A DNA stretch of 64,000 nt. Source: Chrysomallon squamiferum. Taxonomy: Eukaryota > Mollusca > Gastropoda > Neomphalida > Peltospiridae. The notes below the pieces were generated by a model. That model was given only the letters and a program-made list of their open reading frames with translations. It made no database searches and was not told where the DNA came from. Positions 53,701-64,000 of the stretch are shown one piece after another. Every line of letters begins with the position of its first letter. Position 1 is the stretch's first letter. Location of the stretch: contig CM022666.1 in the NCBI GenBank assembly GCA_012295275.1, forward strand, positions 12,110,577-12,174,576. Direction: 5' to 3'. A program made the translations under genes and the position numbers.

Positions 53701-56700
53701 AAACTGTAGTCTCATCAAAATGTAGTCAGTTACACTGTAAAACTCCAGGTGAAAAATAAAATTTAAAAAAATAAAAATATTTCTTAAATGTTCTTGCAAG
53801 TCCATTATTATTATTTTAAAAAGATCAATTTTTGTAACAGAAGCCTGGAAAAAAGAAATATATATGTACATAAGTCTGTCAGTGTGTAAGACTGTACAAT
53901 GTCAGTGGATTACAAACTCATCATATAAGCTGTTAATAATTAAAAGCTATATTTATTACATTTTAATTAAATCTTTTGTTTGTTTTTCTTTAGGGTCTTC
54001 CTGGTCCCAAAGGTTTTGATGGCCTTAAAGGTTTCCCAGGATCTGAAAGAATGGGTCTGAAAGGACACAAGGTTTGTATAAACAGACTTTTATAAATTGG
54101 TTGATCAAAATTAACATGTACCAGCAGTGGTATATTAAAAATATAAAAGAAATATAATCTCTGTAATAATAAGTTAAAATTGACTTTTCTAATCTGTCCA
54201 CTATTGTGTGCATATAAAAAGGAACTATTGAGCAGTATTTTGTTTCACTGAGTGTGGTAAATGATGGAAATGCCTGTGAAAGCATAATTGGTATAAAGTG
54301 TATTTCAGGGTGACCGTGGAGATCCTGGTCCTGCAGGGAAAGCCCCTGTTGTTGGTCCTGAAGAGGTCCTGTCTGGTGAGCGAGGTGATAAAGGTGACCG
54401 TGGCAACAAGGGACAGAGAGGACTTGACGGACGCAAAGGACCATCAGGAGATGAGGTATATACAATATTCACAGTATGCATGTGATAAACTTGTTCTTAA
54501 TGACAGTAGACAAACACGTAATATATAACATGTAAATGTATATTACAGTCTATCTCATATAAAAACATAAAAAGAATATATTAGGAATAATAATTGCAAT
54601 GAAAATTTTATAAATTTTATTTTGTATTCTGTTTATTTTTTATTTTTCTATTTTTTTTTTTATTTTCAGGGTGAACCAGGAATTAATGGTGTTCAGGGTT
54701 TAAAGGGCATGCCTGGACCATCAGGTCGCAGGGTAAGTTTTTCAATAGTTCTGTTTAGAAAGTAACCTATAGAACGGTCATGCTGTTAAGGTTAAAGTAA
54801 AGGCATAGTGTGAAGGCTATTACTACTATAATGTCAAAGTGTAAATGAACATATTATAGGCAAAAGAAGGGTTTTATAGACTATAATGTCACTAGTATAA
54901 TGTAAATGGTAGTACTAGTATAAAAGACATATAAAATAATTTCTATTATAATGGTCAAAAAATATCATTAGGGAAATTATAAAGAACTAATGTAATAGTC
55001 ATAGTGTAAGTGATATCACTAGTATAATTTAAATGGTAGTACTAGTATAAAAGGACAGTATGAATAATTTCTATTATAATGGTCATAGTGTAAAGGATAT
55101 CATTAGTATAATGGAAATAATATAAAGGATATTTCTAATGTAATAGTCATAGTGTAATGGACATCATTAGTATAATGGAAATAGTGTAATGGATTTTTCT
55201 AGTGTAATGGTCATAGTGTAAAGGATATCATTAGTGTAAAGATATTTTACACCTACACATGTTTTATATTTTTATATATAACTGATAAAAATTAAAATGT
55301 TTATAATTCCAGGGTAAAAGAGGAAAGGAAGGTCCACCTGGTCCATATGGACCTAAAGGAATGACAGGTGCTAAAGGTTTTCCTGGATTGCCAGGAGTAA
55401 ATGGACTAAAGGTATTTAAACAAATTTATAAACATGTATATATTTTTATATTTTCTGATGAGTATGTGTCTGTGTGTCTTTGTATTTTTGTATCTGTGTG
55501 TGTGTGTGATATAAATCACATTTTCCAAGGAGACAAATATTAATATAATAGAATACACAGACATATTTATTTGACTATAACAGATTATAAAACAATTACA
55601 AACTATGTATTTGTTTTACAGGGTATGTCAGGACCTCCTGGTTATAGTGGAAGAAGAGGACCACAGGGACCTCCAGTAAGTTATATCACTTTGCATTTTA
55701 AAAATCTTTAAAATATATAACAATATTACTTTATTACTTATCTGAATAAAAGTAGATCTTTAAAATATATAACAATTTACTTTTTAAAAATCTTTAAAAT
55801 ATATAACAATATTACTTTATTACTTATCTGAATAACAGTAGATCAGGTTAGAGGCTAATCCTAGGACTAACAGTATTATCCTAGTCCAGTCAAGTTACAA
55901 ACAGTTATGTGTTTTATTATAGTTGACTTCACATTTTATTAGTGTCCATGGTATTTAAAATATGTCTGTATTTTTAATAGGGTTACCCAGGCACCTTTGT
56001 CAATGGCAGTGGGACTGGAAGACCAGGACCACAGGGACGACAAGGACCTACTGGTCCCAAAGGAGACAGGGGAAAAACTGGTATTAACAGATTAAAAGTG
56101 AAAGAATGGATGTTTGTATTTGTATGTGTGTGTGTTCTGTTTGTATGTGTTTATGTGTATTAATTGTTATTAATTAAATAGAAAAGTGTTTCATCCTTTA
56201 TTATTTTTTTTCTGTTTTTCTTTGTAATACTTTTTGTTTTACATTAATATTTAGAACTTTATCTCCTTTGGTTGATTTTAAAGTTATTTTAGAAAATAAC
56301 AATTAAAACTCATATAAAAAAATGTGAAAGATTTTTTTAATTGAACATTCATTTAATTGAACATTCATTTCTAGCACATTATTATTTTTTTATCAACAGC
56401 AATATAAATAACATAAATGATGATGATGATATTAATTATGATGATAGACTTCTAAATGAAAATATTTCTTATTACAGGCTTTGATGGTGAAATTGGTCGC
56501 AATGGTTTACCAGGTTTCCAAGGACCACCAGGACAACCAGGATTTCCTGGATTACCAGGTGTTCCAGGAATGTCAATGAAGGGTGACCAGGGTTTGCCAG
56601 GTAATTTTTATTATTAAAAAAAAATGTTTGTGCTAATTTGTAAGAGTGGTCTTGTCAGAATTTATCATCATCTAAGGCAAATGAGTTAAATAAAGTAGTT

Positions 56701-57644
56701 TTTTTTATAGTGAAAAGTAAAAAATATTTCATAAAGCTGTTTGATTTTTCAGGTGTGCCTGGAACTGATGGCAAGGATGGTGTTGTTGGTTTTCCTGGTG
56801 TAGGGGGTGCGAAAGGTGAGACGGGAAGACCAGGTGAAACTATTATTGGACCAGCAGGTGAAAAAGGCTACCAAGGTGTGCCTGGATTACCTGGACTACC
56901 AGGTATTCCGGGTGATCCTGGACCTTCTGGTGAACCTGGACTGCCAGGAGAGGGTGTTGAATTCCGTGGACCACCTGGATCACCTGGATTACCTGGTGAC
57001 CGTGGAGAACCAGGTCATCCAGGTGTGGATGGCTTGAATGGTCTTCCTGGAGATAAAGGTAAGATACAGAATATTAATTATGTGTTCAATACCAATACAG
57101 ATTATTCAAAATGATTGTTAGTTTTTGAAAATGAATATCCCCATTTCTAATCTCAGGTTTGTATCCTAAACTGTACTTTGGTTCTAATTTTCAAGTAATT
57201 TATCTTCAGTAAACTGCTAATGTACCCATAAAATAACATATACTTTCAATATTTGTATTTACCCTTAAGACAGCAATTACAATGTATCATATTTCAGTTG
57301 ATTACACATTTCATTATTTATTTTTGCGAGATATAAAAACTGAGTACATATATTATTATACTATACAACTTTAAAACACAATTTTTTTAATTTATAGTTT
57401 ATAATACTTTGTAATTTTTAAATATAGTTTTCATTGTAACAGTTGCTATTGTTTTAGGTGTTCCATTTTTTATCAGATACTTGTTAATATTTGCAGCATG
57501 AAATTTTATTTCTCCTTTATTTTGTACAACTAAAAAGGTTTCAAAGGAGATGACTGTGGCTTTTGTCCTGATGGTGTTCCTGGTTTAATTGGAGATTCTG
57601 GAGATCCTGGTCGTCCAGGTAATTCATTCTCAAAATTATTTTCA

Positions 57645-57697
<53 letters not shown>

Positions 57698-59663
57698 TAC
57701 AAATTTTGAAATATTAATATTGTTTTCAATTTTTAACAAATTAGGCCAAGATGGCATACCAGGTGCTCCAGGTTTCGATGGTCCAAAAGGAAGTCCTGGT
57801 GAAGCAGGCAGACCAGGAAATGATGGTCCTGAAGGAAAGAAGGTTTGTATTATGAAGTATTTCTGTGGTCTGATGAAAAATAATTAATCTCTATTTTATA
57901 TATACCCATGTAATCATTTTGTATCTTTCTCAATTAAGTAAAAAATGTATTATGTGGACCATAGGTTTTACACACACACACACACACACACACATGTATG
58001 CTTTGCTAATTATTAAGTATATAAATAAAATAAAATAAAATACAAGGAAGGTAATGTCTTTTCTTATGCATCATCTGTCATTTTGTAAATTTTTGCCATT
58101 GTCTTAACACATTCTAAATTTAATTGTTTTTTTTTGCTAGGGCTTTTCTGGACGTGATGGTGAGCCTGGCTTTCCTGGTCCTAAGGGAGAGAGGGGTGAT
58201 GTGATAGGGGTAGACCTTGAGCAGTACAGAGGTCCTCCTGGTGAGAAGGGGGCACGTGGATTTCCTGGTATGCCTGGTCGAGACGGGTCAATGGGTCCTG
58301 TTGGACAAAGAGGTTTACCTGGATTGTATGGACCACAGGGCATGAAGGTAAAGACATATTAGTTACTTATATGTATGAATCAGTAAGATGTAATAGACAT
58401 AACAGTATAATGAATCTGTTGAATACTACATAAAATAGATGAAAGTTAAATAATTTTAAAATGTCATGTCATATTTGAATTATTTAAATTGCATTTTAAT
58501 AATAAAACCACTTTTAACACAAAATATTCACTTTATAGCATATTTTGTATTTTTTGTTTGCTTATTCTGTATTTTATAAAATAATATCGCTGTGTTCAGA
58601 AGTTGTAAAAGCTAATTAAACTACTCTGGTCAATTTGTTTGAAAGTTATTTTATATCTTTTTCATTTCTCCAGGGTGACTATGGTCTTCCTGGTATTGAT
58701 GGTCTGGATGGCTTGCCTGGACTTCCTGGTTTCTCTGGTAGAAAGGGTGAACCAGGACAGTCCATTCAAGGTCCAGTTGGTCGAAAAGGAGAAGCAGGAC
58801 TACTTGGGCTGGATGGAGACCCAGGACCAAAGGGAGAAAGAGGTAAAATAATTTTTGTCTTTTATTATTATTTCTAATATATTTATTTTCTTCTTCTAAT
58901 ATTTTTTTATCTAGATGTTTAGTATATTCAATACAAAACAATGCATTTTATAATATTATATTATAAAGAAGTGGATTTGCAGACAGTTCTTTCTGGGCCT
59001 AAGTACAAAACAAATATTTGATGTTATTTGTTATTGTTTATGTACATCTCTCTGTATGTGTTTGTGTGCATTTGTGTGTATTGTGTTGTGTGTATTGTGT
59101 TGTGTGTATGTGCATAAAGGTGTTTATATAAAACAATTCAAAATTCAATATCTCATTATTCATGTTAATCAGTTATCAACTGTAAAGTGAGGAAGCTAAT
59201 TATATTTTTATTACCTGAAAGGTGAGAAGGGTGATCCAGTACCATTCTCAGTGAAAGAACAGTTCTATGGTGACCCAGGTGAGAGAGGACATCCTGGTTT
59301 ACCTGGTCTACCTGGAGAAAACGGCCTGCCAGGTTAGTATCAGTATTTTACGAAACAGTGTTCTAACACAAGATCATTACTGAATCCAGTGGTAGTTTGT
59401 CAGCATAAAACAATAAATACTAAACAGATTTGAATTTGAATCTGTGTAATGGAGTTCAGTGCATACCCTGTTTGTCTGTTTGGCTTGCTAAACGACTTTC
59501 TTTCTGTCTGTCTCTTTACTTATTTTTGCAGTATCTTGTTATTTCATGCATTCTGCTTAGTTTATTCATATAGAATTGTCTTATGATAGGCATTCAGCTC
59601 TATTATTTATTATTCAGTACAGTTTACTTACATAGTTTTATACACTGGTAAAAAATATAAAAC

Positions 59664-59710
<47 letters not shown>

Positions 59711-61404
59711 TTGCCATATTTTATATTATCTGTATATTAAAGTACATACTGTCTGTTGTGCATTCCTATTATCAAAATCAATTGCCAGTACAGTTTATTC
59801 ATTGTATGTTCTGAACAGTTTATTCACATAGAATATTCATTTCTGTTCAGGTCTCCGAGGAGAAGACGGCTTGCCTGGGTTACCTGGTTTACCTGGATTA
59901 GAAGGAATGAAAGGAACAAGTGGTTTACCTGGCTTGCCTGGTGAACAAGGACGGATGGGGCCAAAGGGCTACCCAGGATTGCCAGGTGACGAAGGATTTT
60001 CTGGTTTAGATGGATTGAAGGGAATGCAGGGAGACAATGGTCTGAATGGAATTCCTGGTGAACAGGTTAGTTTTGACAGTCTCTTTATGTCATGTAGTTT
60101 TATAATAATCTTATAGGATTGTCTGCAGTGTGACATGACATTATTTTTCAGGCTCTTTTATAGCTGACATTACATCATGATATAGAAAATGTATAATATT
60201 ATAGTATAAGGGAAAGTTCATATATAAAAAACAATTCACAATGTAATATACATACAGACATATACATACCTGTATCATACATGCACATATATATAACACA
60301 TACAGATACACATAAACAGAGGTATACACATAAACACACTTAGAAATAACCTTTAGTTTTAGCTGTAGAGGATTTTGTTGAAAATATCATCATTAAACTA
60401 ATATCAGCAGGTTTCACCTTACATCTGTTCTCAGAAATGTCTCATTAATTCAATTTGTCTAGGGTCAACCAGGAGAACCAGGTCGTGTCCTTGGTGAAGG
60501 ACTTCCTGGTCCTCATGGTGATGATGGTTATCCAGGAGAGATTGGTATTCGAGGTCCAGAAGGGTTGCCTGGATTTCCTGGACAAAATGGACTTGATGGA
60601 TTTCCTGGGGAGAAAGGTTAACCATGAATTAATTTAAATCTTTAAAATTCTGTTATGGTCATTTTATTTTATTTTATTTTATTTTTATTTTATATGTTGA
60701 AAATAATATGTGTTGATCCTTATTTATTTATTTATTTACTTAATAATTTTGTTTTATTTATTTACTAATTTATTAATTTTTTTCTGTATTTATTTATTTT
60801 GTCTTAGATATTAATAACGTATTTATATATTTATTTATTTACTAGTTTATTATTTATTTGATCACTAAATTTATTTGTTTATTTGTTTGTTTGTTTGGTC
60901 TTTGGTATTAATATTTTAGTATTTACTCACTTATTTGCATAGTATTTTAACTTTTTTATATATTTATTTACTTACTTGTTTATTATTAATCAGTTGTTTA
61001 TTTATTTATTAAGATGTTTACTGAATAAATATTTAAAATATGAATCTAATGAAATTATGATTCTGCTGTAGGAGATTCTGGTGATACTGGTTTAGATGGA
61101 CAACCAGGACTGCGAGGCTTACCTGGTGACAGTCGTCCAGGTCTTCCAGGTGAACGAGGCTTACCTGGAACACCAGGAAACCCAGGTGAGTTCAAACAGA
61201 TATTTATTCAGACATGTTAATAATTTGTGTTTGTTTGTATGTGTGTTCATATATTAATAAAACTATGACAATGTCTTAATAAATCAAAAACAAAATTGAA
61301 AAAAAAGAAGAAAAAATTTGTTAATAAATCCTTAATATGTTTATAAACAAATGGAAGCATGTGCGATAACCCAGAAACAAGACAAAACTTATACAAAACA
61401 CTTA

Positions 61405-61436
<32 letters not shown>

Positions 61437-64000
61437 ACTCACATAAACATATACATATGACATGTCCATCACTTTAGTTATTTTTGTTTTTAAATAATAG
61501 GCTTGCCTGGCTTGAATGGTATCCGTGGTGATGAAGGGTTACCAGGACAACCAGGATTTCAAGGAAGCAAAGGAGACAGGGGTACCCCAGGAGCAGAGGG
61601 TCATCCAGGAGAAGATGGTCGACCAGGAACTATAGGAGAACCTGGATTACCAGGCTTACCTGGAAAACCAGGTAAACAGCAATGTTTTAATCTAAATTAA
61701 TTTGTAATTTTCAGTTGAAATAAAAATAATAATAATAAAAAAGTATTCACTATGTTTACTGTGACATAATGCTAAAAAATATGATGACACTGTAATGGTA
61801 TTGCTGTTGCATCACAGTGTAATTATTCTGTTATATCAGAAAATATTAAAAAGATTTTTGCACCAGGCAGATTAACAATACTGTTGCTTAAAACAGTATA
61901 ATAATAATAATAATAATAATAATAATGTTATACAAGAACATATAAAAAACTGTACATACATTGTATGGTTTAATAAAGTTAGTTTAAAAAGACATACGTA
62001 TCAAAATATGTTAAATGTATTAAACTTGTAAGCATTTCTATATTTGTAAACACTGATAACTGTTTTTGCATTATGTATTTGATATTTACATTTAGGTTTG
62101 CCTGGACCCAAGGGAAACATGGGCATGCCTGGACCTCCAGGTTTTGATGGCAGAGATGGACGCCCTGGCTCTGCAGGACTTAAAGGTAAGAAACAAAACA
62201 ATTAATTGTTTCATTAATAAATTATTTCTAAAAGATTTTATTTTTCTAAATAATTCCTCTCTTTCTCATGCTTTTTCATTTTTTTTCTATTTTTTTGATT
62301 TATGAGTCACAACATTTCAAACTCTTTACACTGATATTTCTTATTTAATAATACTTTTTTTTGTTCATAACAGGTCCTCCTGGTGACATGGGCAGACCAG
62401 GAATTCCAGGTTCAGATGGTCTTCCAGGTCCTAAAGGCTTCCCTGGAGTTGATGGAATTCCTGGTAGAACAGGTCCGAAAGGTGAACCGTCACCCTTCGG
62501 ATACCCTGGACAAAAGGGAGACCCTGGTCAAGATGGTCTTCCTGGACTTCCTGGTGAACCTGGTCCAGATGGATTAAATGGTTTTCCTGGTGAGCGAGGT
62601 GATAATGGACAGAACATTGATGGAGAAATTGGTGAGCAGAAATATTTGTCAGTAAATTTAAATAATGTTGAAATTATTTTCTTGTTCTCTATCTTCTTGA
62701 CATTTCAATAAAAAAGATATGAAAAGGGAGATATTATATATTTCAAACAACCTCTTTAATTTCTTCAATTTTTTTTATTGATTTTATATAACAAGTCAGT
62801 ATATATATATATAAAACAGAATTATTATAAATGAAGACATTTAAATGTTTGCAGGACGACCTGGTCTACCAGGCTTGGATGGTTTACCTGGACTTGATGG
62901 ACTTCCCGGACCACCAGGACACATTGGAGAAATGGGAATAGATGGTTAGTTTCATTTCTTTTATTTTTTAGTGTTTGTGTACCTCTGTATGTATGTGCAA
63001 TTTTTGTATAATTTTTGTATAAAAATGCATATAATTAGGTGTTTTTTCTAAAATATTTATCTATAATTACCAGAATGTTAAAATCTCTGTCATTTCTGCA
63101 CACAGAATATTGTACAAACAGTTCAGTAAAAAATATGATATTACATATAGAATTATGTAACATAATTCTCAGTTTTCAGAAATCATAATATGTGGATAAC
63201 AATTTACCCTTAATGAATTAATTATTATTATTATTATTATTACTACTACTGCTACTACAGCTACCACTAGGACTACTACTGCTACTATTATGACTATATT
63301 TGTGTGCAAATTTTGTATGTTTTGTATGTACATGTATGTATTATATTTATGTATATTTTTGGTCAGGTTTGGTTGGCTTACCTGGGGATCAAGGTGATCC
63401 AGGGCTTCCTGGCCTGGATGGACTACCTGGACATCCTGGTTTAAAGGGAGAACGTGGAGTTGATGGGGCCCCAGGAATTAAAGCTGAAATAGGCCCACCT
63501 GTAAGTTATTTTGCTAGAATGAATCAGTGAATAAATAAATGGGCAGATCAATCAAATTCAGAAAATTATTATACATGACAGTGCATATTTGTAACAGTAT
63601 GTGTAAAATCTTTGCCATCATGAAGAAAATCATAAAGAATGAGGTTTAGTTTTTTTATTTGGCTTATAGACAATGAAAAACACATGCTAATTTGTTTAAT
63701 AATAATAATAATAATAATAATTATTATTAGAAGTTAACTATTATGTGAAATTATATCTTTGAGATCTGCCTTTGTATTAACTTTACGTCTTTCCTTTTAA
63801 TAATCCAGGGAGATGATGGCTTACCTGGATTGCCTGGATTACCTGGCCAGCGTGGGGATCCTGGTTTTGAAGGCATGCCTGGATTAAATGGTGAACCAGG
63901 ACATCCTGGTGATAATGGTCTTCCTGGTCTCAGTGGATTAGATGGATTGCCTGGAATGAAAGGAGAGTCTGGATTCCCAGGACAGAATGGTTTGCCTGGA
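46511..64000 (+). CDS. collagen alpha-1(IV)-like chain, 5' part (30 exons), truncated by window
   Basis: Second type IV collagen chain, divergent from the alpha-2-like gene. Thirty exons were placed from the ATG at 46511 to the window edge, coding about 1,222 residues: signal peptide, 7S cysteines 32, 35, 40 and 42, and an interrupted Gly-X-Y helix. NC1 lies beyond 64000, so the alpha-1 identity is inferred from the partner being alpha-2 and from the conserved head-to-head pairing of these genes in animals. The ATG is firm because an in-frame TAA precedes it at 46493-46495. All phases agree except in exon 6, which carries one extra base that creates a stop. If real, the allele is null; an assembly or base-call error is more likely. 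Exons are listed in the block entries. Confidence 0.88.
48444..48667 (+). repeat. direct duplication, copy A (alpha-1 intron 1)
   Basis: Runs from TGTCTGGAAGCAAAATTATA to TTTTAAACCAAAAT. It matches 50266-50467 closely, with small indels, 1.8 kb away in the same orientation. Confidence 0.88.
48718..48978. repeat. 126-bp tandem duplication
   Basis: Two copies starting CACAGTATTACAACAATGTA at 48718 and 48844 and ending near CAAAGTATTACAAA, with several substitutions. Alpha-1 intron 1. Confidence 0.85.
49291..49347 (+). CDS. alpha-1(IV)-like exon 2: 7S cysteine segment
   Basis: 57 nt, phase 0, encodes [19 protein letters not shown]. Four cysteines (32, 35, 40, 42) precede the first triplets, the usual 7S cross-linking cluster. 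Unlike alpha-2 there is no charged leader before the cysteines. Acceptor TTTTGCAG; donor GTAAAT is slightly weak. Confidence 0.92.
49678..49761. repeat. (ATT)n, poly-T and (GTTT)n tract
   Basis: Low-complexity run about 60 bp upstream of alpha-1 exon 3; may lengthen its pyrimidine-rich 3' splice region. Confidence 0.93.
49824..51339 (+). CDS. alpha-1(IV)-like exons 3-5: 7S helix with CNGT site
   Basis: Exons 49824-49958 (135 nt), 50551-50595 (45 nt) and 51277-51339 (63 nt), all phase 0. The last ends GYHGCNGTK with Cys126 and sequon Asn127-Gly-Thr, matching the conserved 7S glycosylation site of type IV collagen. The size series 135, 45, 63 is identical to alpha-2 exons 4-6. Confidence 0.94.
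50266..50467 (+). repeat. direct duplication, copy B (alpha-1 intron 3)
   Basis: Second copy of the 48444-48667 sequence, lying in the intron between exons 3 and 4, preceded by a (TATG)n(TG)n microsatellite at about 50200-50244. It lacks about 20 bp present in copy A. Confidence 0.88.
52227..52308 (+). CDS. alpha-1(IV)-like exon 6 with one-base frameshift
   Basis: Clear exon between TTTCAG and GTATTT: it reads GERGFP, then after loss of one C reads [21 protein letters not shown]. Length is 82 nt where 81 is expected. The extra base lies in CCC at 52242-52244. As written, the frame meets TGA at 52260-52262, around codon 142. No nearby alternative splice site restores the frame, and skipping the exon as written would keep the downstream frame only if the exon were 81 nt. 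Confidence 0.85.
52776..55675 (+). CDS. alpha-1(IV)-like exons 7-13: helix, phase-0 exons
   Basis: Exons 52776-52853, 53579-53641, 53994-54071, 54309-54455, 54670-54732, 55313-55411, 55622-55675; all multiples of 3 starting with a whole Gly codon. Interruptions: [12 protein letters not shown] (exon 7), FPGSERMG (exon 9) and [14 protein letters not shown] (exon 10). Exon 10 contains an RGD (GERGDKG). The exon 9 donor is GTTTGT. Confidence 0.92.
54775..55245. repeat. degenerate tandem array (TAATGGTCATAGTGTAA-type)
   Basis: Irregular copies of ATAATGG, TCATAGTGTAA and GGATATCATTAGTATAATG fill most of the alpha-1 intron between exons 11 and 12. The period is variable and the copies are decayed. 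Confidence 0.75.
55690..55843. repeat. imperfect tandem duplication (~100 bp)
   Basis: ATCTTTAAAATATATAACAA followed by TTACTTATCTGAATAA recurs, with an extra partial copy, in the intron after alpha-1 exon 13. Confidence 0.8.
55981..57058 (+). CDS. alpha-1(IV)-like exons 14-16: phase switch and large helix exon
   Basis: Exon 14 (55981-56080, 100 nt) begins on a whole codon and ends one base into a Gly codon, moving to phase 1. It includes TFVNGSGT, with a possible N-glycan sequon Asn-Gly-Ser in a break. Exon 15 is 56478-56600 (123 nt) and exon 16 is 56753-57058 (306 nt), with breaks GETIIG and GEGVEFRG. The layout mirrors alpha-2 exons 15-16. Confidence 0.93.
57538..57618 (+). CDS. alpha-1(IV)-like exon 17: CXXC interruption
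   Basis: 81 nt, phase 1. Reads [16 protein letters not shown], placing Cys534-Gly-Phe-Cys537 (numbering with the frameshift corrected) in a helix break. It lies about 404 residues after the CNGT exon end, against 408 in the alpha-2 chain, so the two CXXC motifs should face each other in the assembled helix, allowing for staggering. Acceptor AAAAAG is poor in pyrimidines. Confidence 0.9.
57649..57691. repeat. (CA)n microsatellite
   Basis: About 21 units in the 126-bp intron between alpha-1 exons 17 and 18, taking up a third of it. Confidence 0.95.
57745..61185 (+). CDS. alpha-1(IV)-like exons 18-24: central helix
   Basis: Exons 57745-57842, 58141-58347, 58674-58842, 59222-59332, 59851-60065, 60463-60616, 61072-61185. 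Phases run 1, 0, 0, 1, 1, 0, 1, 1 at successive junctions and are mutually consistent. Breaks: [13 protein letters not shown] (exon 19), GQSIQG (exon 20), [14 protein letters not shown] (exon 21), GRVLGEG (exon 23), GDSRPG (exon 24). Donors of exons 18 (GTTTGT), 21-22 (GTTAGT) and 23 (GTTAAC) depart from consensus. Exon 19 contains an RGD. Confidence 0.9.
59671..59704. repeat. (TA)n microsatellite
   Basis: About 17 units in the intron between alpha-1 exons 21 and 22. Confidence 0.95.
60665..61020. repeat. (TTTA)-rich low-complexity intron
   Basis: Irregular ATTT/TTTA repeats make up most of the alpha-1 intron between exons 23 and 24. No other content seen. Confidence 0.85.
61501..64000 (+). 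CDS. alpha-1(IV)-like exons 25-30: helix, cut by window edge
   Basis: Exons 61501-61671, 62096-62185, 62374-62631, 62855-62944, 63367-63500, and the start of exon 30 at 63809, open to 64000. Two triplets have the Gly replaced in register: Ser at 62490-62492 (GEPSPFG) and Ala at 63483-63485 (GIKAEIG). Exon 27 also has a four-residue break (GQNIDG) and an RGD. The remaining helix and NC1 lie outside. Confidence 0.9.

Overview
This is an AT-rich, microsatellite-laden stretch of an animal nuclear genome. It is filled by two intron-rich genes for basement-membrane (type IV) collagen arranged head to head. The many small Gly-X-Y exons, the GT-AG introns, the CpG-poor background and the invertebrate-like chain length (1,786 aa for the complete gene) suggest an exon-rich invertebrate, perhaps a lophotrochozoan or chelicerate. 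The species cannot be named from this sequence alone.

Layout. Positions 1-3919 are 3' UTR and intergenic DNA. Positions 3920-45329, minus strand, hold a complete 40-exon gene whose C-terminal NC1 domain reads as the alpha-2(IV) type (COL4A2-like). I resolved all 40 exons by splice sites and Gly-X-Y register. They sum to 5,361 nt (1,786 codons plus stop) with consistent phases. Its signal peptide lies in exons 1-2, its 7S cysteines in exon 3, the collagenous domain in exons 4-37, and NC1 in exons 38-40. Introns near the 5' end are long: 16.0 kb between exons 2 and 3, and 6.9 kb between exons 4 and 5.

Positions 45330-46510 form a 1,181-bp divergent promoter, richer in CpG than its surroundings, with a near-perfect 39-bp inverted repeat almost at its centre. 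Positions 46511-64000, plus strand, hold the first 30 exons (about 1,222 codons) of the partner gene, presumably alpha-1(IV) (COL4A1-like). It runs off the right edge before NC1.

The two chains are expected to co-assemble in the ER into triple-helical protomers, be secreted, and polymerise in basement membrane through 7S (N-terminal) and NC1 (C-terminal) contacts. The shared promoter would keep expression matched. The genes mirror each other at the 5' end: each has a 135, 45, 63 nt exon series ending in Cys-Asn-Gly-Thr, a later switch from phase 0 to phase 1, a ~300-nt exon, and then an exon with a Cys-X-X-Cys interruption. The main oddities are a one-base frameshift in alpha-1 exon 6, the promoter palindrome, the CXXC pair aligned between chains, an RGD in the non-helical N-terminus of alpha-2, and a direct duplication between two alpha-1 introns. 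No transposon, tRNA, rRNA or CRISPR array was recognised.
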